From: Guptibacillus hwajinpoensis
GTDB taxonomy: Bacteria > Bacillota > Bacilli > Bacillales > Bacillaceae_O
DNA length: 55,367 bases
Reading direction: 5' to 3'
Assembly: GCA_016841765.1 (NCBI GenBank)
Contig: JAENYN010000032.1
Span: 1-55,367, forward strand
The notes under the pieces are model-generated. The model was not told the DNA's origin. It did no database searches and worked only from the letters and a program-made list of their open reading frames with translations. Both the position numbers and the translations under genes were made by a program. This document shows, piece after piece, positions 1-10,214 of this stretch. The stretch's first letter is position 1, and each line of letters starts with the position of its first letter.

Positions 1-15
1 CTATAAGCTTTTCTG

Positions 16-40
16 AACCCTAGGCCTAGCCTAGGGTTTT
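16..40 (+). terminator. Hairpin followed by T run, possible terminator of a gene left of the window
   Basis: A perfect 9-bp inverted repeat (AACCCTAGG / CCTAGGGTT, loop CCTAG) is followed by TTTT on the plus strand. It lies just beyond the eno terminator, so it may end a convergent gene outside the window or act in both directions. Confidence 0.5.
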
Positions 41-48
41 CTGTTTAC

Positions 49-74
49 AAAAAAACCCCCGCTGAAGCGGGGGG
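49..74 (-). terminator. Rho-independent terminator of the glycolytic operon
   Basis: Read on the minus strand, a GC-rich stem (CCCCCGCTTC / GCGGGG) is followed by a run of seven Ts. It sits 17 bp past the eno stop codon and would end the cggR-to-eno transcript. Confidence 0.85.
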
Positions 75-91
75 TCCAGGTGTAAAAGCAA

Positions 92-1381
<1,290 letters not shown>

Positions 1382-1421
1382 TCAATCTCTCCTTTTTTTT
1401 GAAAAAAATGATAGTGTACAC

Positions 1422-2956
1422 TTACTTTTTGATGATCGTATTGCCGGTCATTTCTTCCGGTTTATCCATGCCGAGCAATTCAAGAATTGTCGGGGCAAGA
1501 TCGCCGAGAATGCCGTCATTGCGCAGCTCGATTCCTTCTTTCGTCACGATGACCGGAACCGGCGACGTCGTATGGGCTGTCATCGGTTTATCTTCCAGTG
1601 TCCTCACTTCATCAGCATTGCCGTGATCGGCAGTGATGATGGCTGTGCCGCCTTTCGCTTCAAGGGCATCCATCACACGGCCAAGGCATTCGTCCACCAC
1701 TTCAATCGCCTTGATGGTCGGTTCCATCATGCCCGAGTGACCGACCATATCCGGATTGGCAAAGTTCAGGATGATCGCATCGTGTTTTTCCGCCTCGATT
1801 TCCTTTACGAGGGCATCTGTCACTTCATAGGCACTCATTTCCGGCTGCAGGTCGTACGTTGCCACTTTCGGCGAATTGATCAGGATCCGTTCTTCCCCTT
1901 CATATTCAACATGCTGGCCGCCGTTGAAAAAGAACGTGACATGCGGATATTTTTCCGTTTCCGCGATGCGGAGCTGCTTTTTGCCGTTTTTGGACAACAC
2001 TTCACCGAGTGTATTGTCCAGATTGACAGGCTCATATGCCACATAGCCCTGGACAGTTTCGCTGAAATGCGTCAGGGCGACGAAATGCAGGTTTTCCGGA
2101 TGCTTGCCGCCGCGGTCGAAATCCTTGAAGTTCTTGTTCGTGAAAGCAGTCGAAATCTGGATGGCACGGTCCGGGCGGAAATTGTAAAAGATGACTGAAT
2201 CATCGTCCTCCACTGTCCCTACCGGTGTGCCGTCCTTCTTTTTGATGACAGACGGCAGGACGAACTCATCATAGATGCCATTATCATAGGAATCCTGGAT
2301 GACTTCCATCGGTGAGACATAAGAAGGCCCTTCGCCGTATACCATGGCCCGATACGCTTTTTCGACCCTGTCCCAGCGCTTGTCACGGTCCATGGAATAG
2401 TAGCGGCCCGACACCGTAGCGATTTCACCGACACCCAGTTCCGCCATCAGATCCTGCGTTTGTTTGATATATGTTGCTGCCGTTTGCGGGCCGACATCGC
2501 GGCCATCAAGGAATGCATGTACGTATACCTTTTTCAGGCCGTGCTCCGCGGCAAGGCGCAGCAGTGCGAACATGTGGTTGATGTGGCTGTGAATGCCGCC
2601 ATCAGACAGCAGTCCGAACAGATGGAGGGCTTTCCCCTTGTTTTTCGCATCTTCAATCGCTCTTACGAATGTCGGGTTTTCCTCGAATTCACCCTGGCGG
2701 ATGGACAGGTTCACCCTTGTCAGGCTTTGATACACAATCCGGCCGGCACCGATGTTCAAGTGGCCGACTTCGGAGTTGCCCATTTGCCCTGCCGGAAGGC
2801 CGACCGCTTCACCACATGCCGTCAGCTGACTGTGTGGATACTTCTTCCATAAGCGGTCAAAATTCTGCTTATTCGCCTTTGCGACAGCATTTCCTTTTGT
2901 TTCTTCACGGCAGCCGAAGCCGTCGAGAATGATAAGTGCTACTGGATTTTTAGCCA

Positions 2957-2957
<1 letters not shown>
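1422..2957 (-). CDS. gpmI: 2,3-bisphosphoglycerate-independent phosphoglycerate mutase
   Basis: Interconverts 3- and 2-phosphoglycerate without a bisphosphoglycerate cofactor, using two Mn ions and a phosphoserine. The 511-aa length matches the family. LDGFG at residues 11-15 carries a metal Asp. The catalytic Ser62 lies in [17 protein letters not shown]. Later metal ligands sit in [12 protein letters not shown] and [10 protein letters not shown]. Its ATG overlaps the tpiA stop by one base (TAATG), which suggests translational coupling. In spore-formers this enzyme is strongly pH- and Mn-dependent, a family property rather than something seen here. Also called pgm in B. subtilis. Confidence 0.97.
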
Positions 2958-3727
<770 letters not shown>

Positions 3728-3739
3728 CTACTCTCGGAA

Positions 3740-4924
3740 TTACTTGTCGTTCAATGCTTTTACACCAGGAAGTTCTTTGCCTTCCATGAATTCAAGGGAC
3801 GCGCCGCCGCCTGTTGAAATGTGGCTCATCGCATCTGCATAGCCGAATTTTTCAACTGCTGCAGCTGAGTCGCCGCCACCGATGACGGTGAATGTATCCT
3901 TTGCATCCGCCAGCGCTTTGGCAACCTCTTTCGTACCGGTTGCGAAAGACTCCATTTCAAAAACACCCATTGGCCCATTCCAGATGACCAGTTTGGAACC
4001 AAGAATCACATCGCGGTATTTTTCGATCGTCTTAGGGCCGATATCGAGGGCCTGCCAGTCAGCCGGGATGTTCTCGATATCCACCACGTTTGTATTTGCA
4101 TCATTTGCGAAATCATCAGCAACAATCGCATCAACTGGCATAATGAAGTTCACGCCGGCTTTTTCCGCCTTTTCCATAAACGTTTTCGCAAGATTGATTT
4201 TGTCTTCTTCCAGCAGTGAATTCCCAATTTCATAGCCCTGGGCTTTAACGAACGTATAAGCGAGGCCGCCGCCGATGATCAAGTTGTCCACTTTTTCAAG
4301 CAGGTTATCGATAACGCCGATTTTGTCCTTGACCTTCGCACCGCCGATGATTGCTGTAAACGGACGCTCCGGATTGGAAAGGGCTCCGCCAAGTACTTCA
4401 AGCTCTTTTTCCATCAGAAAGCCTGCAACAGCAGGGATATGCTCGGCAATGCCCGCTGTCGATGCATGGGCACGGTGGGCCGCACCAAATGCGTCATTCA
4501 CATAGATGTCGGCGAGATCCGCGAATTTCTTGGAAAGGTCTTTGTCGTTCTTCGTTTCGCCTGGATAGAAACGGACGTTTTCCAATAACAGCACGTCTCC
4601 GCCTGTCATTCCGGAGATGGCTTTGTCCACCTCATCACCATAGGCTTCATCTGTTTTCAGCACTGTTTTGTTCAGATAATCGCTCAACCGCTGGGCAACA
4701 GCATCAAGGCGAAGCTCAGGAACGACTTCTCCTTTCGGGCGGCCGAGATGGCTGGCCAGGATGACGATTGCACCTTGCTCGCTCAGATACTGAATCGTAG
4801 GGACAGCCGCACGGATACGGGTGTCATCCGTGATCTTGCCATGCTCCATCGGGACGTTGAAATCCACCCGGCAAAATACGCGTTTGCCAGTTACATCAAT
4901 GTCTTTTACCGTTTTCTTGTTCAT
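3740..4924 (-). CDS. pgk: Phosphoglycerate kinase
   Basis: Transfers phosphate from 1,3-bisphosphoglycerate to ADP in glycolysis. The 394-aa product starts [15 protein letters not shown] and has [18 protein letters not shown], the hinge regions and the nucleotide-binding [14 protein letters not shown] chose the ATG at 4924 because AAGGAGG lies 10 bases upstream and the known N-terminus begins there. The frame stays open 23 codons further to 4993, but that extension is translated from an intergenic palindromic repeat and should not be annotated. The 147-bp gap to gapA contains two hairpins, unusual inside this otherwise compact operon. Confidence 0.97.
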   Translation of the reverse strand: MNKKTVKDIDVTGKRVFCRVDFNVPMEHGKITDDTRIRAAVPTIQYLSEQGAIVILASHLGRPKGEVVPELRLDAVAQRLSDYLNKTVLKTDEAYGDEVDKAISGMTGGDVLLLENVRFYPGETKNDKDLSKKFADLADIYVNDAFGAAHRAHASTAGIAEHIPAVAGFLMEKELEVLGGALSNPERPFTAIIGGAKVKDKIGVIDNLLEKVDNLIIGGGLAYTFVKAQGYEIGNSLLEEDKINLAKTFMEKAEKAGVNFIMPVDAIVADDFANDANTNVVDIENIPADWQALDIGPKTIEKYRDVILGSKLVIWNGPMGVFEMESFATGTKEVAKALADAKDTFTVIGGGDSAAAVEKFGYADAMSHISTGGGASLEFMEGKELPGVKALNDK

Positions 4925-4961
4925 GCGAAATTGGCCTCCTTGTTCGAAATTGTCCGGCAGG

Positions 4962-4992
4962 TGCCGGGGAATTGCCAGGCAATTGCCTGGCA
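4962..4992. repeat. Palindromic repeat family, copy 1 (gapA-pgk intergenic)
   Basis: A perfect 20-bp palindrome (TGCCAGGCAATTGCCTGGCA) lies at 4973-4992. It is preceded by TGCCGGGGAAT, which equals the left outer arm of copy 6 (35896-35937), while the matching right arm is missing. This copy therefore looks like a truncated longer palindrome. It sits between gapA and pgk in their direction of transcription. Confidence 0.85.
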
Positions 4993-5013
4993 TTTAACAG
5001 GCAGTTGCATACC

Positions 5014-5045
5014 TAAGGGGAGGGGGATATATCCCCTCTCCCCTA
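5014..5045 (-). other. GC-rich hairpin between gapA and pgk
   Basis: On the minus strand TAGGGGAGAGGGGAT pairs with ATCCCCCTCCCCTTA around a short ATAT loop, giving about 13 bp with one bulge. No T run follows, so it is not a canonical terminator. Placed 27 bp past the gapA stop and upstream of the palindromic repeat, it could protect the gapA 3' end or partly attenuate read-through into pgk. That role is inference. Confidence 0.6.
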
Positions 5046-5071
5046 AAAAGATGGTGTTAAACTATTTTTTA

Positions 5072-6109
<1,038 letters not shown>

Positions 6110-6141
6110 TTATTTTTTGAGGGTGAAAATGTGAATCTATA

Positions 6142-7170
6142 TTAAAGGGAAAGTTCCCTTAATAACGCTTTTGCTGCCCCTTCGTCCGTAACGAGGGAAG
6201 AATTCTGGCCCTGTTTGATGAATGCGGCAATGGCACCTGCTTTTGATGCTCCGCCTGCCACTGCAATGACATTATCTACTTTGCCCAGGTCATCAAGCTG
6301 CATTCCGATCGTCCGGACTTTATGGACAATGTTGCCGGAACGGTCAAAGTAATATCCGAATGCTTCCCCGACAGCCTCGCTGTCCTGAAGCTTTTGCAGC
6401 GTCTCGGCCGGTTCTTTCCTCCGCTTTGCCATCATCATGGCATCGCCGATTCCATGCACTACCATTTTTGCCGACTTAATCAGATCCAACACTTCTTTTA
6501 TTGAAGGCTCGGCTATCATTGATTGATACGCTTCATCGCTGACGCGTTCCGGTACATGCAATAAACGGTAGTGCCCTTCCGATTTTTCGGCCATCTGTGC
6601 GCAAATGCTGTTGGCCTGGTTCTTGACATCTTCACCAAGCCCGCCACGCGCCGGGACGAACAACACATCACCGGCAATTGTCTCAGGGGTCATCATGTCG
6701 GCCACCGCCGCCATTGTCGTTCCGCCTGTAACCGCAACAATATCATCTGCTTTAAGCTTCTTTTTCATACGGATAACTGCAGCTCTGCCCATTTCCTGCT
6801 GTACCCAGGGGGCTTCATCGCTGTTACCGGGAACGACCGTCACTTCAGTGAGCCCGAGCAGCTCTTTGATCCTGGATTCGAGTGCCCCGATGCCGGCCAC
6901 TTCCCGCATCGTCTCTTCCAGCTGATCAAGCACTTCTTCGCCGCTCGCCGTAATGGTCATTCCCCCGGAAGCGACCGAAATGAGACCCTGCTCTTTTAAA
7001 AAAGAAACTTCCCCGCGCAGCGTCCGCTCAGTCAACCCGAGACTCAACGCCAGCGTCCGCCTTCCGATCGGCTGCATATACTTCAAATATTGAAGGATCT
7101 GATAACGCTTCTGCATAATCTTCAGCAAATCCGGCAATAATTTTTTTTGAATGTCAATCAGTGAGCGCAT
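6142..7170 (-). CDS. cggR: Central glycolytic genes regulator
   Basis: SorC/DeoR-family repressor of the gapA operon, relieved by fructose-1,6-bisphosphate in the B. subtilis homologue. The 342-aa product starts MRSLIDIQKKLLPDLL. An N-terminal winged helix covers roughly residues 20-75 (RRTLALSLGLTERTLRGEV), followed by a sugar-phosphate-binding domain with AVTGGTTMAAVA and VIAVAGGASKAGA. I chose the ATG at 7170 (AAGGGG upstream), because the in-frame ATG at 7230 would lie inside the CggR operator and lacks homology. Autoregulated through the operator at 7211-7246. Confidence 0.95.
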   Translation of the reverse strand: MRSLIDIQKKLLPDLLKIMQKRYQILQYLKYMQPIGRRTLALSLGLTERTLRGEVSFLKEQGLISVASGGMTITASGEEVLDQLEETMREVAGIGALESRIKELLGLTEVTVVPGNSDEAPWVQQEMGRAAVIRMKKKLKADDIVAVTGGTTMAAVADMMTPETIAGDVLFVPARGGLGEDVKNQANSICAQMAEKSEGHYRLLHVPERVSDEAYQSMIAEPSIKEVLDLIKSAKMVVHGIGDAMMMAKRRKEPAETLQKLQDSEAVGEAFGYYFDRSGNIVHKVRTIGMQLDDLGKVDNVIAVAGGASKAGAIAAFIKQGQNSSLVTDEGAAKALLRELSL

Positions 7171-7210
7171 AAGCAAGGACCCCTTACTGGTTAACTGGCC
7201 TGGTCGATTG

Positions 7211-7246
7211 GACTTAAAACGTCCCGGCAAGCCATATTATGTCCCG
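7211..7246 (-). promoter_or_regulatory. CggR operator
   Basis: On the minus strand the sequence reads CGGGAC-N6-TGGC-N4-CGGGAC-N6-AGTC. This is the direct-repeat geometry recalled for the B. subtilis operator (CGGGAC-N6-TGTC-N4-CGGGAC-N6-TGTC). It begins about 30 bp downstream of the predicted start site, consistent with a roadblock-type repressor. Confidence 0.88.
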
Positions 7247-7282
7247 GTCGGCCGAAAAAAATATATCGTTCTTACAAACTGT

Positions 7283-7311
7283 ATTCTAACACCGTTCTGT
7301 AGGCTATTCAA
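7283..7311 (-). promoter_or_regulatory. Sigma-A promoter of the cggR-gapA-pgk-tpiA-gpmI-eno operon
   Basis: Minus-strand TTGAAT (7306-7311), a 17-bp spacer and TAGAAT (7283-7288). The -35 box starts only 8 bp past the glutaredoxin stop codon. The start site is predicted near 7276, which leaves about 105 nt of leader containing the CggR operator. Confidence 0.8.
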
Positions 7312-7318
7312 TCCTTAT

Positions 7319-7570
7319 TTACTGCTGTTTTGTAAGCAAGCGCTTTCTTAAATCACTTTTCACAACTTTGCCATAGAAGGCATCTTGACCGTCAATATTT
7401 ACCACCGGAATCATCAACTGATACCTTTCCACCAGCCGGTCGTCGGAATGAATATCAGTAATATCCAGTGTAAGCGGAATTTCCTCGTACAGTTCTTCTA
7501 TTACCCGTTTTGCACCATCACATAACGGGCAATTTTCTCTCGTGTATAAAATGACGTGCGGAACAGCCAT
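7319..7570 (-). CDS. Glutaredoxin-family small thiol-disulfide protein
   Basis: An 83-aa thioredoxin-fold protein that starts MAVPHVILYTREN and has the redox motif CPLC near residues 14-17, followed by a helix and a VVNIDGQ segment with the conserved cis-Pro region (MIPVVNIDG). It probably reduces disulfides or mixed disulfides in the cytosol, and its partner is unknown. The chosen ATG at 7570 has GGGGAGGGG upstream; the longer frame to 7606 adds 12 unlikely residues. It sits between rpoN and cggR, with the cggR promoter immediately after its stop. No symbol is given because the family has several short paralogues. Confidence 0.85.
   Translation of the reverse strand: MAVPHVILYTRENCPLCDGAKRVIEELYEEIPLTLDITDIHSDDRLVERYQLMIPVVNIDGQDAFYGKVVKSDLRKRLLTKQQ
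7334..7349. promoter_or_regulatory. cre-like sequence (possible CcpA site) upstream of the cggR promoter
   Basis: AAGCAAGCGCTTTCTT agrees at 14 of 16 positions with the recalled cre consensus WTGNNARCGNWWWCAW. It lies within the 3' end of the glutaredoxin gene, about 60-75 bp upstream of the predicted cggR start site. That spacing would suit activation, but this is inference. Confidence 0.4.
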
Positions 7571-7604
7571 ATGAGCCCCTCCCCTTCCGGATTTTCTGTC
7601 TCTC

Positions 7605-7633
7605 ATTTTATCTTTTCTGCTGGATCTTTGCCA
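7605..7633 (-). promoter_or_regulatory. Putative promoter of the glutaredoxin-like gene
   Basis: Minus-strand TGGCAA (7628-7633), 17-bp spacer, TAAAAT (7605-7610), about 35 bp upstream of the start codon. The -35 box is imperfect. Confidence 0.4.
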
Positions 7634-7752
7634 GCTTGGCTTTTAGGCTTACATTGCACATATTAATACGGAAAGGCAATCTCCGTTGCTTGGACGTTTA
7701 CGTTAAAAACCAGAAAAAAAGAGGCTCGGACATAAGTATTTCAACTAATGTT

Positions 7753-7810
7753 AAACCCGAACGATTAGGTTAGATTACAATGAATCTTTCGCCTGACCGT
7801 TCGGGTTTTT
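7753..7810 (+). terminator. Terminator-like hairpin inside the MITE-like element
   Basis: AAACCCGAACG pairs perfectly with CGTTCGGGTTT across a 34-nt loop and is followed by further Ts on the plus strand. It could terminate transcription from the plus direction. It may also be the target or a structural part of the element. Confidence 0.55.
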
Positions 7811-7862
7811 ATTTACTCTCTTCAAAAAATCTTTTAATTTTGCAAACTATTTTTAAAAACCA

Positions 7863-8053
7863 GTGGAATGGAGCGGAGGACACTCGACTCCTCGAAAATA
7901 AAAACCCATTTTCTTCGTGCGGTGTTATTTCCAAGAAGCTTTTACAAAGTCCTACGGGAAATAGAGGAAAGGCTGAGACCCCGCAGGCGTAGCCGAGGAG
8001 GCTCAGCTTCCTCCCCGTGGAAAGCGAGTGTCCGCAGCGCAATGGAACGAACT
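7863..8053 (+). repeat. Bacillaceae intergenic repeat, copy A
   Basis: The segment begins GTGGAATGGAGCGGAGGAC, includes GACCCCGCAGGCGTAGCCGA and GAGGCTCAGC, and ends AAAGCGAGTGTCCGCAGCGC. I recognise this pattern from intergenic regions of many Bacillaceae genomes but know no agreed name or function. The ends (GGAGGACACTCG / CGAGTGTCCGC) are inverted, so the whole can fold into a long-range stem. Confidence 0.75.
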
Positions 8054-8193
8054 TGTACTTTCAACTTTACTGATTATTCGTAAACAGTATGACGTTGAAT
8101 AGATATTGTTCATCTCTATGCATGACTTATTTAGTTATGTCCCAACCTCTTTGTCAGGTTATCCTATGCAATTTGCCGCCACAATGCGGGCTG

Positions 8194-9510
8194 TTAAAAC
8201 CGTTTCCGCTTGGATGAGGACGGGATGTTCATTTGTTCGCGGTACTTCGCAATCGTCCTCCGGGAAACGACGATCCCTTTTTCTTTTTGAAGTGCTTCAA
8301 CAAGCTTTTGGTCTGAAAAAGGTTTTTTCGCATCCTCTTTATCTATCAATCCTCTGACCATCTCTTTTACAACTTCAGCCGAGGCTTCTGCCCCCGAATC
8401 CGTTTTCAAGCCGGCTGTGAAGAAATACTTCAATTCAAACAACCCATGCGGGGTCTGGACATATTTGTTTTTAACCGCCCGGCTGACTGTCGATTCATGG
8501 ATATCCGCTTCTTCAGCCACTTCCCTCAGCGTCATCGGCTTCAAATGCTGCGGGCCGAGCTCAAAGAAATCTTCCTGACGCTCCAGAATGACGGACATCA
8601 CCCTGAGGAGCGTCGACCTCCGTTGCTCGATCGATTTGATCAGCCAGACCATCTGCTGGAACTTATTCTGGATATATTTCGCTTCTTCCGATTTGCTGTC
8701 ATCGTGAAGATAGTTCTGGTACTGCCTGTTTATATTGATTTGCGGTGTATATTGATCATTCATCATGATTTCATAATGCATGCCGCTTCGGCGGACGGTT
8801 ATATCAGGAATGATGTATCTTGGCTTTTCACCGGCATAAAGGGCGCCTGGCCGCGGATTGAGGCCCTGGACCACATCATAAACATCCTGCAGTGCCTGCA
8901 GGTCGGTATCCAGCTTTTTCGCCAGCTCCCGCCATTTTTTAAACGCAAACTCCTGCAAATGTTCAGACACCACTTTTTCAGCCAGGTATTGCCGCGGATA
9001 GAGCTGCTTCAGCTGAATCAAAAGGCATTCGCCCAAATCGCGCGCGCCGACACCAGCAGGTTCAAGCGTCTGCAAAATGCCGAGTGCAGCCTCTGTATCC
9101 TCCATAGAGACGCCCGTTTTGGCAGAAGCGGTTTCAAGCGGTTCTGATAAATACCCATTCTCGTCCAAAGAATCCACCAAAAATGACAGCGCTTTCTTTA
9201 TATCGCCTGAAATAGACTGATAGGAAACCTGCTCCTGCAAGTAGTCCCGGAGGCTTGTTTCATTGCTGCTTATAAAATCAAAAGGATTATGCTGCTCGCT
9301 CTTACGCACCCGCCCGCTGTAACCGCCCATGGAAGCCGGTTCAGCCGCAGAGGCCTGCTCCGCCAGGTCGATCAGCGGATTCTCCAGCGCCTGCTCTTCA
9401 ACAAACTCCTGCAACTCAACTGCAGAATATTGAAGAAGCGTAATCGCCTGCCGTAACTCATTCGTCATAACAAGCTTCAGCGTTTGTTGTTGAAAAAGAC
9501 CTAAATCCAT
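8194..9510 (-). CDS. rpoN: RNA polymerase sigma-54 factor
   Basis: Sigma-54 (SigL in B. subtilis) directs transcription from -24/-12 promoters with bacterial enhancer-binding activators. The protein has 438 aa. The Gln-rich activator-interaction region I is near residues 5-50 (QQQTLKLVMTNELRQAITLL), followed by the core-binding domain, a helix-turn-helix near residue 330 (REVAEEADIHESTVSRAVKN) and the C-terminal RpoN box SRRTIAKYREQ. Position next to cggR and clpP matches B. subtilis sigL. It is preceded by a putative sigma-A promoter and separated from cggR by the MITE-like element. No regulon member is identifiable here. Confidence 0.96.
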   Translation of the reverse strand: MDLGLFQQQTLKLVMTNELRQAITLLQYSAVELQEFVEEQALENPLIDLAEQASAAEPASMGGYSGRVRKSEQHNPFDFISSNETSLRDYLQEQVSYQSISGDIKKALSFLVDSLDENGYLSEPLETASAKTGVSMEDTEAALGILQTLEPAGVGARDLGECLLIQLKQLYPRQYLAEKVVSEHLQEFAFKKWRELAKKLDTDLQALQDVYDVVQGLNPRPGALYAGEKPRYIIPDITVRRSGMHYEIMMNDQYTPQININRQYQNYLHDDSKSEEAKYIQNKFQQMVWLIKSIEQRRSTLLRVMSVILERQEDFFELGPQHLKPMTLREVAEEADIHESTVSRAVKNKYVQTPHGLFELKYFFTAGLKTDSGAEASAEVVKEMVRGLIDKEDAKKPFSDQKLVEALQKEKGIVVSRRTIAKYREQMNIPSSSKRKRF

Positions 9511-9535
9511 TCTATAACCTCCCCATCCGCCCTCT

Positions 9536-9564
9536 ATTTTACACTATTTTATGAATGGATTGAA
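9536..9564 (-). promoter_or_regulatory. Putative rpoN promoter
   Basis: Minus-strand TTCAAT (9559-9564), 17-bp spacer, TAAAAT (9536-9541), 25 bp upstream of the rpoN ATG. The leader would be very short. Confidence 0.5.
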
Positions 9565-9769
9565 CGGAAATGATTACGGAAGCGGTGAAGATTTTACCTG
9601 CAGGAGTATATCTCGCATAAACAAGATTATGAATCTATGAACAACAATATAGTCAGAGACCTTACATTACAGGCATTCACTGCTGTTCAGTCCCTGTAAT
9701 CAGTTGAATGAACCTTGCAATTCGAGCCACCTGGCCTCGCCTGAACGATTGTTCTGGAGAATTATTGCC

Positions 9770-9874
9770 TGATACTGTCCAATTTACGCCTTTTACTGTC
9801 CAATTCACTGACTTTACTGTCCAGATTTTGCATTTTACTGTCCAATTCAGTACCTTTACTGTCTAAATAGAAAA
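9770..9874. repeat. Array A: five 21-bp units with core TTTACTGTCC
   Basis: The core ACTGTCC/T begins at 9774, 9795, 9816, 9837 and 9858, exactly 21 bp apart. The first 11-13 bp of each unit are conserved (YTTTACTGTCCAA) and the remaining 8-10 bp vary. No reading frame with a ribosome site uses it. The array lies directly downstream of the candidate small RNA terminator and upstream of the rpoN promoter. Confidence 0.85.
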
Positions 9875-9879
9875 ACAAT

Positions 9880-9965
9880 GAAAAAAGCAGCACCGTGTGT
9901 CCGGTGCTGCTCTCTGGAAAAAATAAAACCCCCTGCACATCCGCACAAGAGGTTAGGTGATATTT
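9880..9965 (-). ncRNA. Candidate small RNA of about 86 nt upstream of rpoN
   Basis: A consensus-like sigma-A promoter (9972-10000) fires leftwards and a strong intrinsic terminator (9881-9911) follows within 90 nt, with no ribosome site or credible frame between them. The RNA begins with an unpaired AU-rich stretch containing AUCACCUAACCUCUU, which resembles the 16S 3' tail. AACCUCUU can pair with AGGGGGUU in an 8-bp stem (two G-U pairs) around a 12-nt loop. The terminator hairpin is AGCAGCACCG / CGGUGCUGCU. It is not recognised as 6S, SRP, RNase P, tmRNA, RoxS, SR1 or FsrA. Expression is unproven. Confidence 0.6.
9881..9911 (-). terminator. Intrinsic terminator of the candidate small RNA
   Basis: Minus-strand stem AGCAGCACCG / CGGTGCTGCT (10 bp, loop of 6) followed by TTTTTT. 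No protein gene lies upstream on this strand before the tRNA, which has its own terminator. Confidence 0.85.
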
Positions 9966-9971
9966 GAATGA

Positions 9972-10000
9972 ATTATATAACAGGGACTTTTGGATTGCAA
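9972..10000 (-). promoter_or_regulatory. Sigma-A promoter of the candidate small RNA
   Basis: Minus-strand TTGCAA (9995-10000), 17-bp spacer, perfect TATAAT (9972-9977). It uses the same -35 hexamer, spacer length and -10 box as the tRNA-Arg promoter at 10856-10884. Confidence 0.75.
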
Positions 10001-10043
10001 CCGTTTAAGTGAAAAAAGTTAAAAAATTCACAAAGTAGGCCTG

Positions 10044-10089
10044 TTTCAACATAAACAAGGCTTGATCAGCATATCTTTTTATGTTGAAA
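10044..10089. repeat. 12-bp perfect inverted repeat
   Basis: TTTCAACATAAA (10044-10055) is repeated inverted as TTTATGTTGAAA (10078-10089), with a 22-bp loop. It lies about 45 bp upstream of the candidate small RNA promoter, so it could be an operator or just a hairpin. No protein is assigned. Confidence 0.6.
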
Positions 10090-10145
10090 GGACAGGGTTG
10101 GTTCTTTAGCACTGTTTTGCGTTTCAGTATGGGAGAGGAATAGAT

Positions 10146-10214
10146 GTGAAACGGCGGATGAGAATTGCAGAAATCCGTGCTCCGTCAAATATTCCGGATG
10201 GACTTGGCCGGTAA
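10146..10214 (+). CDS. Possible 22-aa small ORF
   Basis: A GTG-initiated frame of 22 codons (product begins VKRRMRIAEIRAPS) is preceded by GGGAGAGG at 7-nt spacing. It is followed 3-30 bp later by a weak hairpin (AAGAGG / CCTCTT) and GTTTTT. The combination of ribosome site, short frame and terminator-like end is suggestive, but there is no clear promoter and no recognised homologue. It may be chance. Confidence 0.25.
   Translation: MKRRMRIAEIRAPSNIPDGLGR

Larger units (their letters stand above)
7708..8160. mobile_element. MITE-like non-coding element with imperfect terminal inverted repeats
   Basis: The left end (7708-7735) contains AAAGAGGCTCGGACATAA. The right end (8135-8160), reverse-complemented, contains AAAGAGGTTGGGACATAA, and both are preceded by AACC-GA. 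The ends are about 25 bp and roughly 80% identical, enclosing about 450 bp with no plausible gene. Inside are an 11-bp-stem hairpin (7753-7808) and a copy of a widespread Bacillaceae intergenic repeat (7863-8053). The AGAGGTTGGGACATAA end resembles what I remember from ends of IS1182/IS1272-like elements, but this is unchecked. It sits between rpoN and the glutaredoxin gene. Confidence 0.6.

Noticed and set aside
4925-4993. 23-codon N-terminal extension of Pgk
   Set aside because: It is translated from the palindromic repeat and ribosome-site region. The homologous N-terminus and AAGGAGG point to the ATG at 4924.
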